From contig CM075943.1 in NCBI GenBank assembly GCA_038030265.1, positions 36,022,001-36,086,000 of the forward strand: a DNA stretch of 64,000 nt. The letters run 5' to 3'. This DNA is from Corythucha ciliata. Taxonomy: Eukaryota; Arthropoda; Insecta; Hemiptera; Tingidae. The notes beneath the pieces were generated by a model. The model saw nothing but the letters and a program-made list of their open reading frames with translations, ran no database searches and had not been told where the DNA came from. The position numbers and the translations under genes were made by a program. Shown in pieces: positions 48,701 to 60,742 of this stretch (within the stretch, counting starts at the first letter, position 1; each line of letters opens with the position of its first letter).

Positions 48701-51700
48701 CCCCCCCCCCGTACACCCCAAAAAAGTACGCAGTCCTTTAAAAATTACTCTTGTACACGCCTGAGATGTGGTCGACTACCCTGGGTGATCAAGTGTGTGA
48801 TGAGGTGGTTGGAAGGGGGTATGGAAGAGAAAATGAAAGTACCGAAAGATCTTGAAAAAGGGAAAGCCTCCCCAACATACATTAAACACACACGCTGTTG
48901 ACATTCCAGCCCCTCCCCTGATGGAGGTTGAAGCCTTTTTCGTCTGTGGCATGTAATTACGTAGCTGATGACCGAAATGTCGTTTAAAGAGGAGGGGGAT
49001 TGAAGGTGACGCGAACAACAACATACGTGTGTCATTTTTTTCGACGGAAGAATAAACAACGACCCGAGAGAGATTTCACTCACGTAGAAACAGACGGCGC
49101 GGCGTGTGGTGGTGAGTATAGCGGGGAGAGATACTTCCGAAACTTTTTATCATTTTTACAATAACATTCCTCGAGAGTTCAAAATGGGAGGTTTTAAACA
49201 AATAACTCCATACAAATCGCGGATTTCTACAGTTTTCTCTTTGTAATCGCCTTCAAATCATGAATGCACCAATGAAAAAAAAATTTGCAGGTTCCGAATC
49301 GAAAGAGAAAACCCAAGTTTGTTTTTTTTTCTCTCTCTCTTCTGCTGAACGGGAGAGGAGGGCTCGGTCACGCTTGCCGGCAAATCAACAACGAAAAAAG
49401 ACTTCGTTTTCATTCGAATTCGTCGCACTGATGGGAATCGCGTCCTTGAATGAAATAGAACTCTCAAATATTTGAACTCGTATATCCGGCCAGTTTCTGA
49501 CTTTTTTCGTGTTCGCGAGGAGACGGATGCCCTGAAAATTTATCGAAACTGTAAATTTAGACTCAAATTGAAATTTTCAGACACCAGAAGGGGGGGGGGG
49601 AGCGCTGGAGGCAGAAAATGTCCGTGGTTTCTCGACTAAGCCACTGCACTTCCAGCAGTTCTTGCGTTACACATTTCTTCAAAAAACCAGATTACAGGCC
49701 CTAAATAGCGAGTTTCCGCCAGATATATGATCAGCGACAGTTTCTGACGAAGACCACAATGATGTAGGGCGACTAATTGTTGATGATGGTGGGGTGTCGG
49801 ACGTTTTGGCCGACAACCCCAAATTCCGGGGTATATGCCGCATTATTGTCAGCATGATGTCCATTTGTGATTTGCATGGGTCGGAATAAAGATCATAGTG
49901 CAATGTTCCACATTTTTTGGGCACAGTTTCTGCGTCTGGGTGCATAATTGCCATTTTTTGAGGACTAAAGAATCAACTATACATATATCAGGCCAAATAA
50001 CTAATTTTTCTTTTGCAAACTATACATATTTTGTGGTTAAAATGATTTTCTGATTTCGTCATGGAATGGGCGAAAACGAAATCTCCGGTCACGCACATCT
50101 GTCCCCAGCCTTTTTGCTCTCTCGTCACTTTGGAACCGCGATAAACACCCCATCGCTCCACTAAAATGTTCATATTTGTTTACAGTGCCTTTCTATTCTC
50201 TACAAATGTACACTTTCACTAACGAGCTCGCGTTGTTACAGAATTACGGGCCGTACCGACGTGGAACGAAAAGCTTGCGAGTCGTTCAGTTGCGGTTAAT
50301 ATATATATATACTCATTGCGTTTCAATTATTGTGTTAAGCCGCACTCAGCAGAATAATTGGGTGATTGGGTTGGTTTTAATTAAACCGGGGAGTTTCCCT
50401 TTCATTTCGATCCTAATTGATAAAAAGGATAATTAAAAATCTGTCATAAGCTCTGTAGATCGCAACGTTATGGGAGCTGACGCGAGAATTGCCCAATAAA
50501 TCAACAATGCAAGCCTCGCATTTTCAGTATTACTCTTTTATTGTTTTTAAAACGCGGGAACTGTGAGATTCAACTTGAAAATCAATAAAAGGGCATTTTC
50601 ACCTCATTTTTGCCGATCTCCCCCTCCAACCCATTCTGAAGAGACCTCACACGAGTCCTGCTTTCTTCCACCGGAACCCAAACAAGATTTCTTTTGGGTA
50701 TAGGTATGCATCGAGAGAATACAATCAGTTCTTTTTTCTGTTTCGAAATAAAATATCCCGAAACTTCAAGCTTTCGCTTTCAAAAGAGTGAGAGAATGAA
50801 TGGTATAGGAAAGAGAAAAAAACAAGCGAGGAATTTCCAGACCTGCCACCGATTTTCACATCACGTCACTATTATCTCTCTCTATATCTCAGCATTGGTG
50901 CTGGACTGGACGCATTTACTGATCGTGATGAGGGGAGGGGGGTCATCGTTTCAGTACACTTTCGTGTCCTCCCTCGCCCTCTCTCATCTTTCGACGAAGA
51001 TGATGTGGACCACGTCGTACAATCCTCCCCTCCCCACCCATATACTCCTCCATTTTATCCTTGTGATCTATGAAGCGAAGTCAATTTAATGGCTCCATTC
51101 TCTCGGTGCTTTTGTGGAAAAGTGAAATACGGTGACCTACAACCCAAGCCCTCTTCCCTCCGACCTTGTCAAAACACTGCTCATTCTTCTATATCCCTTT
51201 AGGGGGGAAGGGTTTCTCCTGTTAAGGGTTATTCTCAAGATATTTTTTGCCGATAATAAAAAAAGAGAAATGTAAACCTTTTCGCTTGATTTTTCTCTCC
51301 TTCAAATTAGAAATCTTAAAATAATCTACTATTCCTTTATTTTTATGCTGAAACACTGAATAAAAGCATGAATGACACCCGGTAGTGACAGGGCTGGATA
51401 GAATGAAGAGTGCAGAAAGGCCAGAAGTATTGGTCACGCGAAAGAGGGCTAGGTCCTTTTTCTCTTCCTACTAATCAAAATTCAAAACACTAACAAATTC
51501 CGTGGTACTAAAGGTAAATTTTAAGAGGATCGAGAAAGCTAGTTTCTTTAGACATGGGAAAAGCGGTGATGGCTGCCGTTTTGTACATTTCTTGCGTGAC
51601 ACCGGCGGAACTTAACGAGCAAAAACGCTTCCTTCAGTTTCCACGTTGTTCAACTGTACTGTGCGCTAAAGAGAAGAGATTTTTTTCTGTCTTTTGTTCT

Positions 51701-54060
51701 CGCTGCTATTTGAACCGTTCTCCGGGGTGTTTAACGCATAAAAAAGTATGAAACTTTGTTTAAATTGAGTACCTATATCCTACCTATATCAATTATTGTT
51801 CGTGATTGAAAGCATAATTATTACTACGGTCATCCACAGACACCCAAAACTTGTTTTGTTTTTCGAGAGGATAGTGCCTAACCCCGTCACAAATAGGGAA
51901 AATGCAGCAGGCCGTTTCCACGCCATATAGGAGTTTATTTATTCATTTTTTCCCCTCTCTCTCGTGGCATCGCCAAAGGCGTGGGTTTTTCTCTCGCACT
52001 CCTAATTTTGTTTCTTTTCTACCGACCGGCACGGTTTGCAAGGTATAGGCTCTTCGACCCCCACCCCATCAATGGAATCCTGTCTCAGGAGGGAGGGCCG
52101 AGAGGAGGGAAGAATGAAGATTTAAAATACAAATTATGCGGTGAAAAGGGGTGGAATATTTTACATCTTCACGCGACACCAATATTCACGAACATCTGTG
52201 GAAAAAGGTATATAGACTCGTTGACGCCGGTCAATAATAACAGGCTATCGATTTACAAGTAAACACCTTATATGTAATGAGCTTTATACATACACAAAAA
52301 ACCTCAAGTTCTACTCTCCACTTCCCCAAGTATAGTATTTCAGAGAAACTCCAAAACCGGATAATGAATCAGAACTAAAACCCCCAAAGTGCAACTTCAA
52401 ACTCTAAAATTTAATAATAGCGCCGCGTTTTTCAGAGAAAGTCTTTTAAGCCTTCACCGGGCTGGACCGACCTTATACTACATGATTAACCTCATTCGAA
52501 AAACTGTTTCCGTTGAAATGTTCCAGTTTTCCCCCCACTCCCGCTCCATCATCATTATTAAAAAAAAAAAAACTTTTTGATTTTCGAGAGTGGCTTTCCA
52601 TTTACGGACGTATAAAAACTTGAATTGAACTCGCTCGCACCCTCCTTCATCACTGGTTCTCGCTCAACTTGAAGACCGCGGAGACTATCTCGCAACTCAA
52701 AAGTTACCCACTTCTGTGACATTTCGCCAAGGGAGAGAGAGAGTGTGAGAGAGAGAAAGATATGAAAATAAAGTTGTCTACCTCTGAAAACAGTCTATTG
52801 TCTCCCTGGGCTGAACAACACGGTTGATATCTTCTGCGAGTTTCTTCACACACTATCATTGTAATTAGATTTATTTAAATTAAGAATGAAGCATTGCATC
52901 GAGAGAGGCAAAGGAGGCTCTTTAGGGTTCATAGCTAAAGATTTGACTACAAAGTAGGCTTTGTCGCCCTTTTGGGTCCCTTGCATCATAATATGTACGT
53001 GCTTGCACCTTCAACGCAAATTTTGATTAAGTTAAGTTTCCTTTTATACAAGTAGGGGTTGGAGGGGGTGGGGTGTAAATGGACACCAACCGAATTTGAA
53101 GAACTGATTCAATCCAACCGATATAGCTTGGTTTGGAAAGGGTAAAACAAAAAACTTATAGCGTCAACCCACTTCGTGTAACGAAAAAAAAGGAAACTTC
53201 ACTTTTTGAAACAGAAAGTACAACTATTTACGCTCCCCACTCCCCTCTCACAATATCTTCAACAGTTAGCCGCTGCCGCACAAAATGTGTGTCGAATTTT
53301 TCTTTTTGTCTCTCCACAAGAGGTGACAAACAGGAAGCAAAAGAAAGAAAAAGAGAATCCATCTGGAACAATCCAATCTGGCAGAAGTCGATAAAAAGGA
53401 CTAATGACTAGAGTGGTGATATAGCTTTTAATGGTCCGACTTGGATGATGGCGATTAGGGCTGTTGTGGAGAGGGGTGGGGAAGAAATCTGTGACTCATA
53501 AAGAAGAAGTTGTTATAATAAGCTCGCTATTGAAAAAAAAGGAGAAAAAAATTCAAGCGTGCCGATTTCGTAATCAAGGCGAATGGTTTTTTTCGCCTCT
53601 ATTGGAAAAGAAAGACAAAACGAAAACCCCGCTGTTTTTGTTGTGTGGAAAGACGAGAGAAGTACAAAAATTTTACGACGTATTGTGTAAGAAAATAATA
53701 CCCTAAAATGGGAATAGCTTTCGAATGACAATGGTTTAACCTGATAGAAGTGAGGGAGGGGGGGGGGTCGTTGAGACAATTATTCGACCCCTTCACACAG
53801 TATAATAGAAATAAGAGGAATTCATGTTAAAAACCGACTTACGTTATGTCATTTTACTGCATTAGGAACAGTATCATGATCCCTCGTAGTGCTGCTACTT
53901 CACGTTAGAAGACATTGGCATAAAAAAGGAATAACGTCATACCTTCATCAGAAATCCCTTAGAAATATTTGGATAGGAAAAAAAAATAACGTAATCATTA
54001 AATTAAGTTAGCAGGTAGTGCATAATTCTTCTTACTGACCCTGGCTGGGGGCACGTTACC
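45791..54060. other. Unique AT-rich spacer, no secure gene
   Basis: Contains G11 at 47934-47944, C14 at 48697-48710, G11 at 49590-49600, G10 at 53758-53767, a short (CA)n at about 46627 and (TA)n at about 50297. A 91-codon minus-strand frame (49679-49954) has an ordinary-looking composition but no recognisable motif. One small cysteine-rich frame is listed separately. Confidence 0.5.
51554..51751 (+). CDS. Possible small cysteine-rich secreted peptide (hypothetical)
   Basis: A 65-codon frame opens with ATGG in a fair context (AGACATGG). The first 18 residues (MGKAVMAAVLYISCVTPA) form a plausible signal peptide with an A-x-type cleavage site. The remaining 47 residues are basic and contain five cysteines spaced C-x4-C-x10-C-x2-C-x7-C. 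This is the look of a small secreted cysteine-stabilised peptide, but five cysteines is an odd number, no family is recognised, and no TATA box or AATAAA was found close by. Frames of this length arise often by chance in 64 kb. I give it low confidence and assign no function. Confidence 0.15.
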   Translation: MGKAVMAAVLYISCVTPAELNEQKRFLQFPRCSTVLCAKEKRFFSVFCSRCYLNRSPGCLTHKKV

Positions 54061-55270
54061 GTATAGCACAGTGGTTCCCAAACCCGGGGTCGCCACCCCA
54101 AGTAGGGTCGCGGGTTGTTTTTCTTAAGGTCGCGAGCTGTTTCGGCCATTTCATTTGAGGTACCCGGTCCTCGAGCTACCTACTGCCTTCAGCCAGATTA
54201 TAATTCCCTGCACTTACATTACTTTTATGTAAGTGCAATCTCCGCTCACTTGTTTATACTCTCGTATAATTATAGGTAGGTACCTACTCTATTAAATTCG
54301 AATGAAAGAAAACCGAACAGTTTATAGCAGGCGTTTTACTTTTTTCTAGTAATCGTTGGAGCTATTGGCAGTCTACACAAGGGAAAGATCTGACTGATCA
54401 GAGCTGTTTGTGAGATGGCATTGTGTAATGGAGTATTGAGGAGTGGTGGACATAGTTTCTACGTTGTTTACCCCTTAAAACAACAATAACAGAAGAATAC
54501 ATATTGGTGATAGTCAGAAAATTAAGTTTCCTCGCTAATAAGCTGATTCAAAGCAGTGGGGGATTATTAGATGTCGACTGAACTGGATCAAAATAGGCTC
54601 TTAAAAAAATGTGTTTGCCGTATCAGCAATTATTGCGCGTGCAACAAGCTGTTTCTGAAAAAATCAGAAAATGACAACAAAGCGGAAGAAACAACGCGCG
54701 GAGAAAGCGGAGAAACAAAGCGGAATTTCGGAAAAGTGCAAATGGTCAATTCGACCAGAAACGAGGTGCCCCGCCACTGGTTTTTCTCTGCCCAGTCGCT
54801 TTTTGTACACCCTGTGTGTTGATCTCAGCAAACACTGCTGGTTAGAAATCGATTTGCTACAAACGTCGACAAACCTGGAGAGAAAATACCGGGATTTCAA
54901 CTAAAATTGTGTGATCGGCAAGTGAAGCAAGCGCATAAAAAAAAAGTCAATTTCACAATTTCGGGCGCACTAGCGAGAACATCCCGTTTTAGTGGCAGAA
55001 GCAGGATATAATACCCTTCTGCCGTTTCCTGCAATATATCTTTGTCAGCAAGAGCTCTCAATTTTGTTTAGTTGTGGTCAAAACGAAAGCTCACAACCGG
55101 TTGGCTGCGATGCGCATTAACTAAAAATGTTCGCCCGAGTATCGCAGAATTGGTGAAAAAGATGACGGAACATTGTCGAAGTAACCAAAAATTCGCCTAG
55201 GGTCGCGAAGGCTTTTGCAATTTTAAATTAGGGTCGTCTTCTAAAAGCTTTGGTAACCCCTGGTATAGCA
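54061..55270. mobile_element. hAT-type element with perfect 8-bp target duplication
   Basis: The element proper spans 54069-55262 (1194 bp). It begins CAGTGGTTCCCAAA and ends with the inverse of CAGGGGTTACCAAA, and both ends carry GGGTCGCG-type subterminal sequence. It is bracketed by GTATAGCA at 54061-54068 and 55263-55270, an exact 8-bp duplication diagnostic of hAT insertion. The interior has only short frames (54571-54822; 54671-54904) without BED-finger or dimerisation motifs, so it is a non-autonomous or decayed copy. A 10-bp-arm hairpin (GCACTTACAT...ATGTAAGTGC, about 54211-54237) lies inside the left half. The intact duplication suggests insertion is not very old. Confidence 0.88.
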
Positions 55271-55559
55271 GGATAAATGGTTGAACCGCACTACTTTCGT
55301 GACATTTTTTCAGTCGTCTTTGCTCTTGAAATATAATTCTTATGATTTCCTTGTATTTCCTCTCTCCCAATGGGCTCATTTCATGATATTCCTTTCATAC
55401 TTACTTCTTTTCAGCGTGAATTCACGAAAGGTTGCTAACAAAGTTGGGCGAAACGGGCAGAAAAGAAGTAAAAAGTACTATCTTTGACAATGCCCTATCA
55501 CGATAAGTATGCATAATTATCGAGAGGTAAAATATGAAAAATCAATGAGGCAAACAAAA

Positions 55560-55860
55560 CTATGAATGTGACAGAGGCTTACAAAAGACTAATAAACTGC
55601 CTCGCACTTCACCCTGGAAGACCTGTGACAAGACCATTTCCTGATAATTCTTCGCGTTCTCCGTGAAGCAGGAATCTTCTTTTAAATACCTAAGTCTTTC
55701 CTTTAAATTTGGAAACTCTGCATCAAGACTTTGGGGTGACCTCGCAATCTTATGTTGACATCGGGGTTTAACTCTACACAAAGTCCTGGTCTGGAATTGC
55801 TAAAATCGATAAAATTCGCTGCTCCATAGTTGGAAATATGATAGCCCCACAGTTCTTCAT
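55560..55860 (-). pseudogene. Coding-like relic, identity uncertain
   Basis: On the minus strand, two overlapping frames look protein-like. One (from about 55860 down to a stop at 55703-55705) includes GLCVELNPDVNIRLRGHP. The other (to 55560) includes FPNLKERLRYLKED. A frame change between them would join them into one segment. The FPNL motif and its spacing loosely recall hAT transposases of the ZBED5 type, and a hAT element lies just to the left, but the match is weak. It may be a transposase relic or chance. Confidence 0.22.
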
Positions 55861-58800
55861 TCCATCCTCATAAAGGAGTGAAGTCATTACCTCATTGTGG
55901 CAGCTTTCCTTATACAACATGAAATAAAAATAATGTAATTGTGTGGACAATTTCTTGAAATAGGAATCGCGACTATCCTAAAATATTGTGGACCGAATAA
56001 CAGTATAATTGCATTCCAGAATGGCATGTTTCTACGACATTTCTAAGAATTCCAAAATTAATACAATACTTTTTCAGTCCTCCACATGCTATTCAAGAAG
56101 GTAGGTACCCCTAATTCACCGTGCTGAAACAATATTTTTTTACTACTGTGAAAGGGGATTTTTCTCAGTGTATCATTTCGTAATCGTACATTTGACCGAA
56201 TAACCGACAATTTTGAAATCTATAGTGATAGTTTGAACTTGGACTGTGACCTCAGAAAGTGCCTTGCAGTGTTCACGAAACTGCAAATTCGCCTCAAAAT
56301 TCACCGTACGTTACTAGCAGGTATATGTGGTTAGTTGTCTACACCTGGTCAATAGGTGGTCGAACTTATAAGTCCAATTCAAGAGAACACCCTTTTTAAA
56401 AGTTGTAACAGATGGGCTGTCGGGGGGAGGGGGGTGTTACAGTTTGACAACGGGGACATCGTGAAAACCGGTTTTTCATAAATAAATCAAAATCTCGACG
56501 CCTGCAGGATTAGATGACTTCTAGTCCTCTCTTAAGATTCAGGTTCCGAGGTCTTTAAAAAAACACTCTACAGGCATAAAATTAAATATGTAGAAAAAAA
56601 CAAAAACCAAAAGCCTCGCCTCTTTTATCCCTTCTCGCTTCGTCGCACTCATTTATAAATGCAGGCGGTTTTTGATTAAACTACCGGTTTTTATCCATCG
56701 GGTAAGTAGGCGTTGTTATGGTGAAGCGCGGCGAGTTGTACCACAGGCCGGAGGAAAAAAAATAGAAGAATGCCGTCTCGCCGGACCAGAAAAAGAGGCA
56801 ACATCGGGGAGACGGAGGCGAAAATTGCTCGAAGATACACGCCCTGTCCCTTTTTCTTCCTCGATTCGTATTATAATTTTCCATTATAACACTCATCGCT
56901 CGAATTCAACGTCGTCCCACAGAAGTTGTACAGTGGCTGTAGGTACTTGAGAATAATTATTATGTAGTTGTCTACAGAAATAAGAACGAATAGGATTCTT
57001 TTTTTATTATTATTTTCCTGGTTTCCTGTTTATTGTCTTTTTACACCGACAGAAGTAAAACAGTTCATCACGCTACACCAGCAAACAAGTAACTCCTTCA
57101 TTTTTATGCTCCCGTACACCTGTTGATTTTATTCAACTCTCCCAAGAGGAAAGGGTTGCAGGATAAAGATGAAAATAGTTATTACGACCCTGAACAATAC
57201 CATCCGTCCCTCCTGCTGCTCATTAAAAGCTTCTAATGAAAACTCTTGCAAAGCCTACGCAAGAAGGATCTTTATCACGAGGCTGCCTCTCGTCGGTATT
57301 TTTATGGATCAAAGTAAATTCTACAATCCTGTACATAGCCGAAGGTAAAGTTTATATAGGTAGAGAAAAGGTATAAAGTTTCCTTGATAGAAGAAAAGAA
57401 CGATGGGCGGGGGCTGAAAATCAGCATTAGCAAATTACTTTAATTTGTTTTTTCTTCATACAGAATCTCAGATAGAAAATGTCTCTCGTTATAACCATTG
57501 TAAAAACGGCATCCCAATCTAAAGGGATTAAGAATTTTCGAATAATTTTCAAGTTACATATAGGTATAAGCGGAAATGGTTTTCGTTGTAGGGATGGCAG
57601 CGGGAGCAAACTCTTGTAAAAAGCCCAGGAATTGAGTGATAGATAAATAGCCGTTGATACAAAGGTGATTTCCAGGGGTCTAACTAATTCATTGCTAAAC
57701 GAACGCCTTCCTCCTACTGTGTTAGTTTCAGAGGGAGGGGTGGGGTTTTCACAGTTTGAACCCATCAATCCCACACGAGGGTCTGAACCCCGCCCGCCTG
57801 ATCCAATTTCACGGTTCAATACGTCAAGCCCTATCACACGCACTTTGTCACTGATTCCATCTAGCTTGTATACTGGACGACGACGACGATGGTTTAAAAC
57901 CTGAATGATGCGGGGAAAGACAATGTTGGGGAGGGATGGGGTTTGGCATCAAACTATGCGTTCCATTCAGAATGTATGACTTGGTTTTTTTCGGGGGAAT
58001 TCAGGAAAAGGGAAACACAAGGACCCGCAACTCTGTATAAGGCCCCTGCTCAAGTGGTCATATTCGCTTAAGAATTCTATCGTGAGCTTAAAAGATTAAT
58101 CAATTGCGCTGAATTTAAAATGAAAAACTGCAGTGAAAAAAGGAGAAAACTCTCTCGTGAATGGTGGAAAAGCAAACAAGTCTTCTCGTATCGCAGAAAA
58201 AAAACTTGACAATGCCCCCGCGCGACACCCACCGGTTCTCTTCACTGATTCAACCTTGGCCAGTTGCATCTGCTTCACTTGTTTTCAGCCTTGGAGTATG
58301 GCATCATGTTAAGCCTGCTTTTTAAAACAACTCGTTTTTATAAAAAAAAACCTTTCCTTTCGAAATTACAACGGAAAAAAACAACAAAAAACAAAAGCTA
58401 CGGTACGGAGATTTTAAGACCGTAGGAGAATAAATAACTATCAATACGGACGTGCTATCTGGAACATGTAAAAAAAAAATCCAACACAAGCCGCCCCTCC
58501 CCTTCAGTCACCAAGAAATGAAAACGTCACGTTTTTCTAAGGTCTTTCGTATGTGCATCCACCTTCATGGGATTGGAGACTCCCCGAAAGTAATTTTGGT
58601 AATTTCAATCGAGCAAGGTCCTCCCCTTTCGTATACTCAAAAAGTAATTTTTAGGTGTCCTAGAACCGACGTTCATATATGAAATCACCCCACCCCCTTT
58701 GCCATCGAATAATTCATTTCTCTCAATGGTCAATTTTATTGTCCGGGGAGTCTTAACGTCTCCCTTTGTAGATACAATTGCACGATTTCACTTTAATGAT

Positions 58801-59213
58801 CACCCCAGAAGCGGTTCACACGGCCTAGCAATTTCTTCTTTTGGTTATTGATTTCGAACGGCAAATTTATTGTAATGGATTAGGATAGTGTGAGGCATGG
58901 GGGGGGGGGCTTTTTTATAATTTTAATTAACCGGAGAAGGGCGGACTGGGATTAAAAAATTTGTTCTCCTTTGTTACTCCCCTTCTTACTGATTACCTTC
59001 CCACAGTCTTGTTTTTAATATGGACGGGATTTAAACTGCCAAGTTTTCAGGCTGGCTTTGACTCGACATTAATTAGTTCTTTCATGCCCGATCTCCCCCT
59101 CCCATCGTTTCAAGCAATTCTACTATCCGTCAAGACGAACTATCACCTAATTAAAGAATAATGAAAACAGAACGAAGCACAAAAAAAAGAGAAGAGAATA
59201 CCGGCACTTTTTA
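55861..59213. other. Unique spacer, no secure gene
   Basis: No domain is recognised. A 138-codon minus-strand frame at 57427-57843 has no motif. G11 lies at 58899-58909. If the signal-peptide exon at 59220-59268 is real, its next exon would lie here on the minus strand. I could not identify it: the nearest acceptor-like site (TTTAATTAG, near 59138) gives a stop after five codons. Confidence 0.45.
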
Positions 59214-59219
59214 GCTTAC

Positions 59220-59268
59220 CTTGTGTTACGAAAATGGCTAACACCAACAATGATATTCTAAAATCCAT
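59220..59268 (-). CDS. Candidate first coding exon with signal peptide (partial)
   Basis: On the minus strand, ATG at 59268 is preceded by ATCAACAAA, a close fit to the insect start context (CAAAATGG). The following 16 codons read MDFRISLLVLAIFVTQ, a textbook signal-peptide start: one charged residue near the N-terminus, a hydrophobic core, then a polar boundary. The exon ends CAAG and is followed at once by the donor GTAAGC (59214-59219), leaving phase 1, with the next residue starting G. This combination of start context, hydrophobic core and donor is better than expected by chance, but no second exon, promoter or poly-A site was recognised, so the encoded protein is unknown. Confidence 0.3.
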
Positions 59269-60379
59269 TTTGTTGATGAGGTGCGGAGGGGTGGACTGTG
59301 TTTTCAGATGTCCAGCAAAAATTTGTCCATCCGTTTTTTTTTGTTTTTTTTTTTTAATGAAAGAAAATGTGGTTGCGGTTTTAAATGACGCACATGACGA
59401 TTTCGTTGATCCACCGGCACTGATTTTTTAAACAAAATAATCGAACACGGAACTGTACCATTAGCACTTGACACCGCAACACTTAAAAATGAAAATAAAC
59501 TTCAAACAATAAGAAAAAAAAAAAAAATAACTGGCAGGATTGACGAACTCGATTCGCGATTGCTCAGACAAAAAAAAATACGTCAACGACCGGTTAAAAT
59601 CTACCAACGTGCACTCACCAGGACACACCACGATGGAATGGTACCCAACGGGGGCAGCATCATAGTGCGGTGGTGGGGGGTTGGCGGCGGAATCTCCCTC
59701 CCAACCGTCAACTCTCACCTCAACCCCGCCCCTTGCCATCAGTCCACACCGCCGCTTGTTCCTCTTCCTCCCACAGTATAATGTTTTTTAAAAAGCTTGT
59801 TGTGCTCCTGAAGGCCTTTTACTGTCCTCAGGACCGGTCTACCTGGTCAAGCGTTGTTTGACGGGGAAGTCCGAGGGGTGGAGAAAAATTTTTTTTTTTT
59901 TGCTCATTCTTTCGCTTCGCGGAGAAAAATCCACATGACCGAGTCGCGCGTATTTAATCGTGAAAAATGACGCCGTTAAAGAGGGGCCCTCCGCCCCTAC
60001 ATCGATCCTTTCATCACGGTCGAGAGTCTTCTTGAACTGTTGTCGCGTTTAGAAGTTGTACACCATAACCTTTAACTTTGGATTACGTCTCTCTTGTATA
60101 CAACGCTCATCAGAGCTTGAGAAACTTCGATCATAAAAGCAGTCTAGTTAGTGGTTGCGAGGAGAAGGGGGTGCGTGAATAAAATTACATACGACCCCAA
60201 ATGAGACGACCATCCCCCTCGGTGTTAATGGAGTCATTATCATGAAGACAAATCATGGCGGAGGAAGGAATCAGAAGTAAAAATTAAAAAAAAAAAAGTC
60301 TGCTAATGGTTATAGCACAGTGCTTCCACACTTTTCACCCCCTCCCCCTTGTACGATTTTGACGAAATTGATAGGGGAC
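59269..60379. other. Spacer; possible upstream region of the signal-peptide exon
   Basis: No TATA box or initiator was recognised on the minus strand above 59268. A T-rich tract lies near 59334-59356 and A-tracts near 59514-59527 and 60285-60298. Nothing else seen. Confidence 0.4.
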
Positions 60380-60480
60380 CCTCTGCTAGCCAACACATAT
60401 ATTCCCTGAAAATTTCATCAAATTCGGATAAAAACTATGGAAGATATGCTTGTTACAAGGATTTGCGGACAGACACGAAA
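60380..60480 (+). mobile_element. Possible RTE-like LINE 3' tail remnant
   Basis: The phrase CCTGAAAATTTCATCAAATT followed by CGGATAAAAACTATGGAAG and a GGACAGACACG motif resembles the conserved 3' untranslated region of RTE-type LINEs, which reads like a degenerate tract ending in repeated GACAGACA. No ORF remains upstream. The assignment rests on resemblance recalled for the family, not on an alignment. Confidence 0.35.
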
Positions 60481-60606
60481 CCGAAATTGTTCAGGAAGGT
60501 ATAAAACGTGAAATGCAAGTGGAAATTTCGATTTTAAAGAAGAAGAAGAAAAAATTTCCTAAAAGTGAAAACAAAGAGATCTTAACTAAGAGATCTCAAA
60601 ACTAAT

Positions 60607-60742
60607 GCCCGTATTTATGAACGTTCCTTGACATTAAGGAACCCTTGAAATTCATTAAAACAGATGTTTTTATTGTGATCAAAACTGTTCTCAACGGTTC
60701 CTTGACTCAAGGAAGCTTCAAGGAACGTTCATAAATACGGAC
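60607..60742. mobile_element. 136-bp inverted-repeat MITE
   Basis: Termini of 25 bp match in inverted orientation with one mismatch, starting CCCGTATTTATGAACGTTCC on the left. Further inner repeats of AAGGAAC/GTTCCTTG sit on both sides. A 4-bp CTAA occurs at both flanks, and an 11-bp CTAAGAGATCT lies at 60586-60596 and 60743-60753, but neither is a secure target duplication. No coding capacity. Confidence 0.75.

Noticed and set aside
49679..49954. 91-codon minus-strand frame with ordinary amino-acid composition
   Set aside because: No motif, no splice or promoter context; cannot be distinguished from chance.
57427..57843. 138-codon minus-strand frame
   Set aside because: No recognisable domain, no start context or splice signals.
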